Origin: Actinorhabdospora filicis
Lineage (GTDB): Bacteria > Actinomycetota > Actinomycetes > Mycobacteriales > Micromonosporaceae
DNA: 64,000 bases
Assembly (NCBI RefSeq): GCF_030269765.1
Contig: NZ_BSTX01000003.1
Coordinates: 801,959 to 865,958 of the forward strand
Reading direction: 5' to 3'
Below are positions 43,906 to 51,348 of this stretch, one piece after another (positions within the stretch are counted from its first letter, which is position 1; every line of letters starts with the position of its first letter). A model generated the notes under the pieces. That model was not told where the DNA came from, searched no databases, and was given only the letters and a program-made list of their open reading frames with translations. Position numbers and translations under genes: made by a program.

Positions 43906-44775
43906 TCACAGCGCCGGCAGCAGTTCCTCGCGGATCCACGATTCCAGCGTGGTCGGGGTCGTGGTCAGAGGTGTGCGCGGCTGTTCGGGGACGAAGCCCT
44001 CGCGCAGGCCGGTGGACATGCCCAGGACGCCCTCGACGTACCCCGGCGGGAGCCCGGCGCCGGTGAGGCGCTCACGCATCGCGTCGTCGCTGATCCGCTC
44101 GGCGCGCACGGGACGCCCGGTGGCCTCGGTGAGCAGCCCGGCGACCTCGGCCCAGCTCAGGTCGGCGGGGCCGTGCACGGCCTGGACGGCGCGGCCCGGC
44201 CAGTCGGGGCCGAGCAGGCGCCCGGCGGCGACCTCGGCGATGTCGCGCGGCGCGACCCAGGCCATCGGGGCGTCCACCGGCAGGATCACCGCGATCGTCC
44301 CGGCGCGGATGGCCTCGCGCTCGAACATGAGGTTGCTGAAGAAGAACCCGTTGCGCAGGTGCAGGACGTCGGCGCCGGTCTCCTCCAGCAGCAGTTCGGT
44401 GCGGGCCAGGCCGTCGATCTCCCCGGCGCCGTGGCGCTTCTCGGCGCCCACACTGCTCTGGAAGACGACCCGGCCGATGCCGTTGGCGCGCACCGCCTCG
44501 GCGGCGATGGCGCCGAAGCGCTCGTAGGCGCCCACGGGGTCGGGGCCGACGGTGGGCGGGTCGACCCAGTAGAGGGCGTCGACGTCCTCGGTGGCGGCCA
44601 GCACGGCGTCCCGGTCGCCCTGGTCGGCGGTGACGACGTCGGCGTACGGGGCGAGTTCGGGGTCGAGGCGCTCGGGGTCGCGGATGAGGACGCGCGGCCG
44701 CGTTCCGGCCCGGATCAGGGCGGGCAGCAGGTGGCGGCCGACGTTGCCGGTGGGTGTCGTGATCGCGATGCGCAT
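43906..44775 (-). CDS. NmrA-like NAD(P)-binding protein
   Basis: A 289-residue atypical SDR of the NmrA/QOR2 type. The nucleotide loop is TPTGNVGRHL near the N-terminus; no YxxxK catalytic pair is obvious, but a VFQSSVGAEK segment is typical. Such proteins act as NADPH sensors or quinone reductases. The start MRIAI has GGGAGGTAAC just upstream. It faces the histidine kinase gene across two bases. Confidence 0.87.
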   Translation of the reverse strand: MRIAITTPTGNVGRHLLPALIRAGTRPRVLIRDPERLDPELAPYADVVTADQGDRDAVLAATEDVDALYWVDPPTVGPDPVGAYERFGAIAAEAVRANGIGRVVFQSSVGAEKRHGAGEIDGLARTELLLEETGADVLHLRNGFFFSNLMFEREAIRAGTIAVILPVDAPMAWVAPRDIAEVAAGRLLGPDWPGRAVQAVHGPADLSWAEVAGLLTEATGRPVRAERISDDAMRERLTGAGLPPGYVEGVLGMSTGLREGFVPEQPRTPLTTTPTTLESWIREELLPAL

Positions 44776-44848
44776 GGTTACCTCCCGGTCGGTTGTCCGG
44801 GTTCCCACGCTAGGCGCGAATGAGGTCACCCACCGGCACCATTCGCGT

Positions 44849-45676
44849 TCAGCGCATGAGTTCCACCGCGCGCGCCAGCTCGTCCTGCCCGTGGCCGAGG
44901 GCCTCGACGCGGCGCAGGTGGGCCTCGGCGGCGGCCAGGACGGGCAGCTCGCGCCCGGCGGCCTCCTGGGCGAGCAGGAGGTCCTTGGCGGCCAGGCTGA
45001 TCGGGAAGTCGGAGGTGGTCGACTCCGAGCGGGCCAGGATCCCGGCGAGCGGCCCGGTGCGGATCACCGAGCGGGCCACGTCCTCGGGCAGGCCGAGGGA
45101 TGCGGCGATGACCAGGGTCTCGCCCACCACGGTGAGCGCGGAGAGGATGCCGCCCATCAGGACCAGTTTCGCCGCCGCGCCCGAGCCCGAGGGGCCGGTC
45201 GGGACGACGGTGCCCAGGGTCTCCAGGACGGGCCGCACGCCCTCGATGACCTCCGCGTCGCCACCGGTCAGGAGGGTCAGGCCGCCGGTGGAGGCCTTGT
45301 CCACGCTGCCCAGCGCGGGGGCGTCGATGAGCCGGACGTCGTCGGGCAGGCGCGAGGCGAAGGCGGTCAGGGCGGCCGGTCCCACGGTCGACATTTCGAT
45401 CACCGTCGCCGAGGGCGGCAGCGCGGGGACGAACTCGTCGGCGACGGCCTCCAGCGCGGCGGGATCGGCGAGCATGGTGATCACGATGTCCACGTCGGCG
45501 ACGGCGAGGGCGGGCGTCTCGGCGACCTTCGCCCCGGCCGCGGCGAGCGGCTCGGCCTTGGCGGCGGTGCGGTTCCAGACGGTCAGGGCGTAGCCCTCGG
45601 CGAGCAGGTGGGCGGCCATGGCGCCGCCCATCCGGCCGAGTCCGAGCAGGGCGATGGCGGGCTTGTCGTCGGTCAT
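44849..45676 (-). CDS. 3-hydroxyisobutyrate dehydrogenase-like oxidoreductase
   Basis: A 275-residue beta-hydroxyacid dehydrogenase family protein. The Rossmann motif is LLGLGRMGGAMA (residues 10-21), the substrate loop is DAPALGSVDKASTGGL and the catalytic Lys lies in GSGAAAKLVLM. NAD(P)-dependent reduction of a small oxo-acid or aldehyde, or imine reduction, is possible. It diverges from a LysR gene across 82 bp and is its likely target. Confidence 0.88.
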   Translation of the reverse strand: MTDDKPAIALLGLGRMGGAMAAHLLAEGYALTVWNRTAAKAEPLAAAGAKVAETPALAVADVDIVITMLADPAALEAVADEFVPALPPSATVIEMSTVGPAALTAFASRLPDDVRLIDAPALGSVDKASTGGLTLLTGGDAEVIEGVRPVLETLGTVVPTGPSGSGAAAKLVLMGGILSALTVVGETLVIAASLGLPEDVARSVIRTGPLAGILARSESTTSDFPISLAAKDLLLAQEAAGRELPVLAAAEAHLRRVEALGHGQDELARAVELMR

Positions 45677-45758
45677 GAGCCGAACCTAGATCCCCCGGAG
45701 CCATTCGACCAACGAATGTCTCGCATACTTGTCATGCATATCGAGCATGGGAGGCGTG

Positions 45759-46661
45759 ATGGACACCGTCTGGCTGCGGGTCTTCGACGAGGTCGCCCGG
45801 CGCGGCTCGTTCACCGCCGCCGCGAGCGCGCTGGGCTACACCCAGTCGGCGGTCTCGCGGCAGATCTCGGCGCTGGAGTCGGCCGTCGGCTCGCTGCTGT
45901 TCGACCGGCTGGCGCGCGGGGTGGCGCTCACCGAGGAGGGCCGCCGCTTCGAGCGGCACGCCCGCGCCGCGCTCTCCCATGTGGACGCCGCCCGGCGCGA
46001 GCTGGCCGAGCTGCGCGACCTGGGCACCGGGAAGCTGCGGGTGGCGGTCTTCGCCACGGCCTCGGCGGCGCTGGTGCCGCGCGCGCTGGCCCGTTTCACC
46101 GCCGCGCATCCCGACGTCCGCGTCTGCCTCATCGAGGGCCTCACCGCCGCGCACGTGGCGGCCCTGGAGGACGGTGAGGTGGACGTGGCGGTGATCAGCT
46201 CCTACCACCCCGGCGCGCCCGAACTGTCCACGGTGGACCTGCTGCCGCTGGGCGAGGACCCGATCCTGGTCGCGCTGCCCGCCGGGCACCGCTTCGCCGG
46301 GCGCGAGCGCGTCGGGCTGGCCGAGCTGACCGGCGAGACCTGGATCGCCGGTTACGCCGAGGCCGAGCGCACCCTGTTCGCCTCGGTCATCGGCGGCGAC
46401 GTCGAGCCGCGCGTGGACTTCGTGGTGCAGGAGTGGACCGCCAAGCTCGGCTGCGTGGCCGCCGGGCTGGGCGTGACCCTCGTCCCGTCGCTGGCCGCGT
46501 CCTCGGTGCGGCCGGACGTCGTCCTGGCCGCGCTGGACGCCCCCGGCGCGCCCGTGCGCGGCGTCTACGCCGCCACCCCGGCCGGGCGCAAGCACACTCC
46601 GGCCGTCACCGCGTTCCTGCCGATCCTCACCGCCGAGGCGAAGGCGATTCTGGGGGGTTGA
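45759..46661 (+). CDS. LysR family transcriptional regulator
   Basis: A 300-residue LysR regulator with N-terminal HTH (LRVFDEVARRGSFTAAASAL, SQSAVSRQIS-type helix) and an effector domain. The ATG at 45759 has GGGAGG and the canonical MDTVWLRVFDEVA start. It diverges from the dehydrogenase gene; a short gcat-n7-atgc element (45723-45737) in the spacer could be a T-n11-A-type half site but is weak. The stop overlaps the promoter of the next transcript. Confidence 0.9.
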   Translation: MDTVWLRVFDEVARRGSFTAAASALGYTQSAVSRQISALESAVGSLLFDRLARGVALTEEGRRFERHARAALSHVDAARRELAELRDLGTGKLRVAVFATASAALVPRALARFTAAHPDVRVCLIEGLTAAHVAALEDGEVDVAVISSYHPGAPELSTVDLLPLGEDPILVALPAGHRFAGRERVGLAELTGETWIAGYAEAERTLFASVIGGDVEPRVDFVVQEWTAKLGCVAAGLGVTLVPSLAASSVRPDVVLAALDAPGAPVRGVYAATPAGRKHTPAVTAFLPILTAEAKAILGG

Positions 46662-46686
46662 CAGAAGCGCGGAGATCGGTGAGGAT
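46658..46686 (+). promoter_or_regulatory. promoter for leader-VOC transcript
   Basis: TTGACA at 46658-46663, 17 bases, then GAGGAT at 46681-46686. The -35 is perfect and overlaps the LysR stop; the -10 keeps the conserved A and final T. The transcript would begin about 30 bases before the leader start codon. Confidence 0.55.
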
Positions 46687-46721
46687 CATCCCCGATGCCT
46701 TACGTTGAAAGGAGGTGCGGA

Positions 46722-46781
46722 ATGATCATCAGCTCGCTTCTGACGAGCAAGTCCGCGCCTCGGCCGGTGCAGTCTCACTGA
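46722..46781 (+). CDS. 19-residue leader peptide
   Basis: A 19-codon frame, MIISSLLTSKSAPRPVQSH, with a very strong Shine-Dalgarno AAAGGAGG eight bases before ATG. It ends in the loop of a stable stem-loop, 69 bases before the VOC gene. Ser/Thr/Leu richness and this position suggest a regulatory leader. It is not part of a longer protein. Confidence 0.55.
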   Translation: MIISSLLTSKSAPRPVQSH

Positions 46782-46829
46782 CGCATCAATGCACCACGCC
46801 GAGGCGCGGGCCTAGCCCGTATCACCTCC
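46753..46829 (+). promoter_or_regulatory. candidate attenuator between leader and VOC gene
   Basis: An 11-bp perfect stem (ccgcgcctcgg 46753-46763 with 46799-46809) encloses a 6-bp stem (ggtgca 46766-46771 with tgcacc 46790-46795); the leader stop sits in the loop. A second hairpin cgggc-cta-gcccg (46807-46819) overlaps its 3' arm, and cacctcc (46823-46829) can pair with the leader's own ggaggtg (46711-46717). The structures compete, as in translation-coupled attenuation. Confidence 0.5.
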
Positions 46830-46850
46830 GCGAAAGGCAATCCTCCCTAG

Positions 46851-47240
46851 ATGACCGCCATTCGGCACATCACGATCGACTGCGCTGACACCTACGCCCT
46901 CGGCAATTTCTGGGCGGCGGTTCTCGGCCACCCTCTCGCCGATGACGACTTCCCCGGCGATCCCGAAGCGCTTCTGCACCTCCCCGAGGGTCCCGACCTG
47001 CTGTTCATCCAGGTCCCCGAGGGCAAGGCCGCCAAGAACCGCCTGCACTTCGACATCGCGCCCGACACCACCCGCGACGAAGAGGTCGAGCGCCTCCTCA
47101 CGCTGGGCGCCACCGTCTACGAGGACCACCGCATGCCCGACGGGCGCGGCTGGGTCACCATGCGCGACATCGAGGGCAATGAGTTCTGCGTCGAGCGCTC
47201 CGAGGCCGAGCGCGCGAGCTGGACTCCGCCCGCGGCCTAG
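46851..47240 (+). CDS. VOC family (glyoxalase/bleomycin-resistance-like) protein
   Basis: A 129-residue vicinal-oxygen-chelate protein with paired beta-alpha-beta-beta-beta modules, starting ITIDCADTYALGNFWAAVLG and ending MRDIEGNEFCVE. Such proteins bind metals, act as glyoxalase-type enzymes or sequester antibiotics; the first metal His is missing (IDCA), so a binding or resistance role is possible. The ATG has only a weak, distant AAAGG; a leader and attenuator lie directly upstream, reminiscent of inducible resistance genes. It overlaps the convergent TetR gene by four bases. Confidence 0.85.
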   Translation: MTAIRHITIDCADTYALGNFWAAVLGHPLADDDFPGDPEALLHLPEGPDLLFIQVPEGKAAKNRLHFDIAPDTTRDEEVERLLTLGATVYEDHRMPDGRGWVTMRDIEGNEFCVERSEAERASWTPPAA

Positions 47241-47773
47241 AGCAGCGCGCTCGCCAGCTCCTTCGCCCGCGCCGCCGCCTCGGTGGTGCGTTCGCGCAGG
47301 GCGGTGACGATCGCCCCGTCCATCAGCAGCACGAACCGCGCCGCCGTCCCTTCGGGGTCGGCGGCGCCGTCGTTTCTCAGCAGCCCGGCGACGTAGCCGG
47401 TCACGCGCTTCTTGTGCTCGTCGGCGATCTTGTGGGCCGCGCTCTCGGGATCGGCGCTCTCCACCATGGTGTTGATGAACGCGCAGCCCCGGAAGTCGGC
47501 GCGCGCGAAGCGCTCGGCCAGCGCGTCGAACACCGCCAGGGGCCCGCCGCCCAGGGCGGTCACCCGCTCGTCCAGCCAGGCCCGCCACGCCTCGTCGCGG
47601 CGGCGCAGGACGGCGGCGACCAGGTCGTTCTTGCCCTCGAAGTGCCGGTAGAAGGACGCCCGCCCGGCCCCCGACTCGGCCAGGATGCGCTCCAGCCCGA
47701 CGGCCCGGACGCCCTCGGCGTAGAAGAGCTCCTCGGCGGTGTCCAGCAGTCGTTGCCTCGCGCGCGTCGCCAT
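47237..47773 (-). CDS. TetR family transcriptional regulator
   Basis: A 178-residue TetR-type repressor. The helix-turn-helix spans about residues 8-50 (LLDTAEELFYAEGV, then GAGRASFYRHFEGKNDLVAAVL) and the C-terminal domain with GCAFINT fits the LmrA/YxaF group. It diverges from the AhpD-like gene with operator-like repeats between them at 47804-47847. The effector is unknown. Confidence 0.92.
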   Translation of the reverse strand: MATRARQRLLDTAEELFYAEGVRAVGLERILAESGAGRASFYRHFEGKNDLVAAVLRRRDEAWRAWLDERVTALGGGPLAVFDALAERFARADFRGCAFINTMVESADPESAAHKIADEHKKRVTGYVAGLLRNDGAADPEGTAARFVLLMDGAIVTALRERTTEAAARAKELASALL

Positions 47774-47792
47774 GCGGTGAGCATAGCCGGAT

Positions 47793-47847
47793 CTTGACGA
47801 AAACGGAACCGGTCAGTACCGTCTGCGAATGGAACCGATCGGTACCG
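47793..47847 (+). promoter_or_regulatory. promoter with two TetR-operator-like repeats
   Basis: TTGACG (47793-47798), 17 bases, TACCGT (47816-47821) form a good promoter. Two copies of ggaaccgrtcrgtaccgt occur at 47804-47821 and 47830-47847; the second contains the perfect palindrome accgatcggt. The first lies between -35 and -10, an ideal repressor site, so TetR should control the AhpD-like operon. Confidence 0.65.
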
Positions 47848-47864
47848 TTTGATTGGAGCACCGC

Positions 47865-48395
47865 ATGTCCCGCCTCCCGCAACTCACCGGGGCCCCCGTC
47901 CTCGACCAGGTCAAGGCCCAGCTCGGCCGCGTCCCCAACCTCTACGCCGCCATGGCCAACGGCCCGGCCGCCCTCACCGGCTACCTCGCCCTCCGCGAGC
48001 ACCTCCAGGACGGCGTCCTCACCCCGCGCCTGCGCGAGCAGCTCGCCCTCCTCGTCGCCCAGGAGAACGGCTGCGACTACTGCGTGGCCGCCCACACCTA
48101 CCGCGGCGAGAAGCTGCTCAAGATGACCCCGGCCGAACTGGCCGCCACCCGCCACGGCGACGACGCCGACCCCCACGCCGCCGCCGTCCTGGCCGTCGCC
48201 CGCGAGGCCGTGCGCGCCCAGGGCCGCGTGGACGACGCCACCCTCACCGCCGCCCGCGCGGCCGGCGTCACCGACGCCGAGCTCGCCGAGATCGTCGCCC
48301 ACGTCGCGCTGAACGTGCTGTCCAACTACTTCAACCACCTCGCCCGGCCCGAGCTGGACTTCCCCGCCGCTCCGGCGCTGGAGGGGGCCCGGTGA
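47865..48395 (+). CDS. carboxymuconolactone decarboxylase/AhpD-like protein
   Basis: A 176-residue all-helical alkylhydroperoxidase-like protein. The redox motif is CDYCVAAH (C70, C73, H77), as in AhpD. Such proteins reduce peroxides or quinones with a thiol partner. GGAG precedes the ATG. A 68-residue gene is coupled downstream. It is likely repressed by the divergent TetR protein. Confidence 0.9.
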   Translation: MSRLPQLTGAPVLDQVKAQLGRVPNLYAAMANGPAALTGYLALREHLQDGVLTPRLREQLALLVAQENGCDYCVAAHTYRGEKLLKMTPAELAATRHGDDADPHAAAVLAVAREAVRAQGRVDDATLTAARAAGVTDAELAEIVAHVALNVLSNYFNHLARPELDFPAAPALEGAR

Positions 48396-48598
48396 GCCGC
48401 CAGTGGCGCAAGGGCGCGATCACCCTCGTCCCCGGCTACTGGCTGCTGGACGCCGCCGGCGAGCGCGCCGAGAGCCTCGACGGCATCGAGTTCGCCGTCG
48501 AGGGCGGCTTCGTGAACATCCGGGTGGAGGGACGCGAGGACGTCCAGCTCGTCTCGGCGCCCGCGGTGGCGCACATCCGCTGCGACTCCCGGGACTGA
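48392..48598 (+). CDS. small protein coupled to AhpD-like gene
   Basis: A 68-residue protein that starts at GTG overlapping the AhpD-like stop (GTGA), with gaggggg as ribosome-binding site. It has no signal or membrane segment and one cysteine near the end (HIRCDSRD). The LDAAGERAESLDGIEFAVEGG segment suggests a small beta fold. I do not recognise a family. Coupling suggests the two act together under TetR control. Confidence 0.65.
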   Translation: MSRQWRKGAITLVPGYWLLDAAGERAESLDGIEFAVEGGFVNIRVEGREDVQLVSAPAVAHIRCDSRD

Positions 48599-48686
48599 CC
48601 GCACCGGGCCGCGCCGAAAATCCCGCGCGCGGCCCGGCGTCCGGCGTTAGGGTGACGCGTCCCGGAACCCGCGCCGAAGAGAGCCC

Positions 48687-49547
48687 ATGAACGAGATCAC
48701 CACCGAACTGGCCGCCCGGCTGGTCGCCGCCCAGTTCCCGCAGTGGGCCCACCTGCCCGTCACCTCCGTCGACCGCCAAGGGCACGACAACCGGACCTTC
48801 CGCCTCGGCGGGGAGCTGTCGGTGCGGCTGCCCACCGACGAGGGCTACGTCGCCGCGGTGTCCAAAGAGGACACCTGGCTGCCGCACATCGCCCGCCACC
48901 TCCCGGTGGCCGTGCCCGAGCCGGTGGCCGTGGGCGTACCCGGGCCGGACTACCCGTTCCCGTGGGCGGTCCGCCGCTGGCTGCCCGGCGCGGACCTGCT
49001 CGGCGCCGACACCGACGACGTGGCGATCGCCGGGCAACTCGGCGACCTGCTCACCGCCCTGCGCGCCGTCCCGGCCGAGGGGCCCGCCGCCGGAGAGCAC
49101 TCGTTCTTCCGGGGCTGCCACCCCACCGCCTACGCCGATCAGGTCCAGCGCTCCCTGGAGATCCTCGGCGACACCGTCGACGCCGAAGCCTGCCGCGCCG
49201 TCTGGTCGGCGGGCGTCACGACGGTCTGGACCGCCCCGCCGGTCTGGTTCCACGGCGACATCGCCTACGGCAACCTCCTCGCCGAGAACGGCCGCCTGTC
49301 CGCGCTCATCGACTTCGGCACCAGCGGTGTCGGGGACCCCGCCTGCGACCTCGCGATCGCCTGGGGACGCTTCACCGGCGAGGCGCGCAAGGTTTTCCGC
49401 GAGCGCGCCGGGCTCGACGACGACACCTGGCGGCGGGCGAGGGCGTGGGCCGTGTGGAAGGCCCTCGTCGTCCTGGCCGGCATGTCCGGGCCCGATGACA
49501 CGCAGCGCCGGGTGCTGACGGAGGCGCTGGCCGACTCGCTCGTCTGA
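48687..49547 (+). CDS. aminoglycoside phosphotransferase family protein
   Basis: A 286-residue APH/choline-kinase-fold protein. The catalytic loop is FHGDIAYGNLL (HGDxxxxN, about 190-200) and the metal loop is LIDFGTSGVGDPACDL. Many members phosphorylate antibiotics such as aminoglycosides or macrolides, others sugars or unknown substrates, so resistance is not established. AGAGAG precedes the ATG. It stands between the AhpD-like operon and an AraC regulator. Confidence 0.87.
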   Translation: MNEITTELAARLVAAQFPQWAHLPVTSVDRQGHDNRTFRLGGELSVRLPTDEGYVAAVSKEDTWLPHIARHLPVAVPEPVAVGVPGPDYPFPWAVRRWLPGADLLGADTDDVAIAGQLGDLLTALRAVPAEGPAAGEHSFFRGCHPTAYADQVQRSLEILGDTVDAEACRAVWSAGVTTVWTAPPVWFHGDIAYGNLLAENGRLSALIDFGTSGVGDPACDLAIAWGRFTGEARKVFRERAGLDDDTWRRARAWAVWKALVVLAGMSGPDDTQRRVLTEALADSLV

Positions 49548-49586
49548 CCGGCGCCTCTAGACTCGGCCCCCGGCGGAGGGAGCCCG

Positions 49587-50285
49587 ATGACCGCGTGGAC
49601 CGGCGACGTGCGCATGTACCCGGGCCTGCTGGCCTTCACCGGGCGCATCGGCCCCGCCGACGCCCACGCGCACGCCTGCCTCCAGCTCCTCGTGCCCACC
49701 GCCGGGACCGTCCGCCTCACCGGCGCCGACGGCGCCACCCGCACCGTCACCGGCGCGGCGATCATCCCGGCCGGTGTCGCCCACCGCGTTCACGCCGACG
49801 CCGGGGCCACCGGACTCGCCGCCTACATCGAGGCCGACTCGCCCGCCGGGCGCGCCGCCACCGCGAAACTGCGCGCCACCGGCGAGCTCACCGACGTACG
49901 CACCTGGCTCACCGCCGCCGGGCACACCACGCCCGCCCCTCGGCCGGCCCGGCACTCCGCCTGGAACCCGGTGCTGGACGCCGCGGTGCGCGCCGCCGTC
50001 GCCGCGCCTGGCGGCCCGCCGTCCCTCACCGCGCTCGCCGCGGCGGTGGCGATCTCGCCCGATCGTCTCGGCCGCCTGTTCGCCGGGCACATGGGACTGT
50101 CCTATCCGGTCTGGCGGCGCTGGATCCGCCTCCAGCGGGCCATGGGCGCCGCCCGCGCGGGGGAGAACCTGACGCGCTCGGCGCACCTGGCCGGATTCGC
50201 CGACTCCGCGCACCTGTCGCGGACCGTGCGCTCGATGTTCGGGATCACCGCCGGGGACGCGCTGGCCGCCACCGGCTGGCGATAG
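49587..50285 (+). CDS. AraC family transcriptional regulator
   Basis: A 232-residue AraC/XylS regulator. An N-terminal cupin-like sensor (DAHAHACLQLLVPTAG) is followed by a C-terminal double HTH (SLTALAAAVAISPDRLGRLF and RSAHLAGFADSAHLSRTVRSMFG). GGAGGGAG precedes the ATG. It is short but complete. The sterol desaturase gene follows 52 bases downstream and may be its target. Confidence 0.9.
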   Translation: MTAWTGDVRMYPGLLAFTGRIGPADAHAHACLQLLVPTAGTVRLTGADGATRTVTGAAIIPAGVAHRVHADAGATGLAAYIEADSPAGRAATAKLRATGELTDVRTWLTAAGHTTPAPRPARHSAWNPVLDAAVRAAVAAPGGPPSLTALAAAVAISPDRLGRLFAGHMGLSYPVWRRWIRLQRAMGAARAGENLTRSAHLAGFADSAHLSRTVRSMFGITAGDALAATGWR

Positions 50286-50337
50286 TCGCCCGATCCGTTC
50301 AAGCCGCCGCCGGGCGGGCGCGGCGAACCTTGCCCGC

Positions 50338-51198
50338 ATGACGATCCTGAAACCCCTGGTCCGCTACGGATACGCGCCGCTCATGCTGCTCGGCGTCAAC
50401 GGCGCGGCCGTCGCGATCACCGCCGCCGGTGCCTCGAAGCTGTGGCTGCCGGCGCTGCTGGCATTCGCGGTGGCCCTGTCCTTCGCCGTCGAGCGCGTCC
50501 TGCCCTATGAGGCCGACTGGAACCACGGCCACGCCGACCGGGGACGCGACGCCGCCCACACCTTCGTCAACGAGACCCTCGTGCTGGTCAGCGTGAGCGT
50601 CATCCCGCTGCTGGCCGCCGCCGTCCCCGGCGACGGGATCTGGCCCCGCGAGTGGCCGCACGTGCTCCAGGTGCTGGCCGCGATCCTGGTCGCCGACGCC
50701 GGGCTCACCCTCGTCCACTACGCCAGCCACAAGATCGGCGCGCTGTGGCGCTTCCACGCCGTCCACCACTCGGTCAAGCGCTTCTACGGCCTCAACGGGC
50801 TCATGAAGCACCCGGTGCACCAGGCCCTGGAGATGGCCGTCGGCGTCCTGCCGCTGGTGCTGCTCGGGATGCCCGCGCCGGTGGCCTCCGCGCTGGCCTT
50901 CGCGGTGGCCGTCCAGCTGCTCATGCAGCACTCGAACGCCGACTACCGGGTCGGCGCGCTCAAGCACGTCCTCGCGCTGAACGAGGGGCACCGGTTCCAT
51001 CACCTGAAGTGGGCCGGGGCCGGCGATGTCAACTTCGGGCTGTTCACGCTGATCTGGGACCACCTGCTGCGCACCAAGTCCTATGACCCCGCGCGCCGCT
51101 TCACCACCGCCGACCTGGGGATGGCCGCCAAGCCGGACTACCCGGACGCCTACGGCGCGCAGCTGGCCGAGCCGTTCCGGCGGTCCGGCGCCTGCTGA
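50338..51198 (+). CDS. sterol desaturase/fatty acid hydroxylase family protein
   Basis: A 286-residue membrane di-iron oxygenase. About four membrane segments carry the histidine clusters HYASH, HAVHHS and HRFHH, the ligands of the two irons. Family members hydroxylate or desaturate sterols, fatty acids or carotenoids; the bacterial substrate is unknown. Downstream of the AraC gene on the same strand. Confidence 0.88.
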   Translation: MTILKPLVRYGYAPLMLLGVNGAAVAITAAGASKLWLPALLAFAVALSFAVERVLPYEADWNHGHADRGRDAAHTFVNETLVLVSVSVIPLLAAAVPGDGIWPREWPHVLQVLAAILVADAGLTLVHYASHKIGALWRFHAVHHSVKRFYGLNGLMKHPVHQALEMAVGVLPLVLLGMPAPVASALAFAVAVQLLMQHSNADYRVGALKHVLALNEGHRFHHLKWAGAGDVNFGLFTLIWDHLLRTKSYDPARRFTTADLGMAAKPDYPDAYGAQLAEPFRRSGAC

Positions 51199-51348
51199 GC
51201 GGACGCGGCGCGGCACACAATAGACCGTCCACTGTGCACCATCCTTAGTGAACAACGTCACGTTGGTAATCGGAGCATTTGCCTGAGAGCGTTTGTATCT
51301 CGGAATCCTACTTAGGGTGCCGCCTTCTTGGAGAGAGTGGAGTTCGCC

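Noticed and set aside
51240-51260. possible PHO box upstream of the PhoD-like gene
   Set aside because: Only one GTTCAC half-site (minus strand, 51253-51248) is seen; the direct repeat expected for PhoP is missing.
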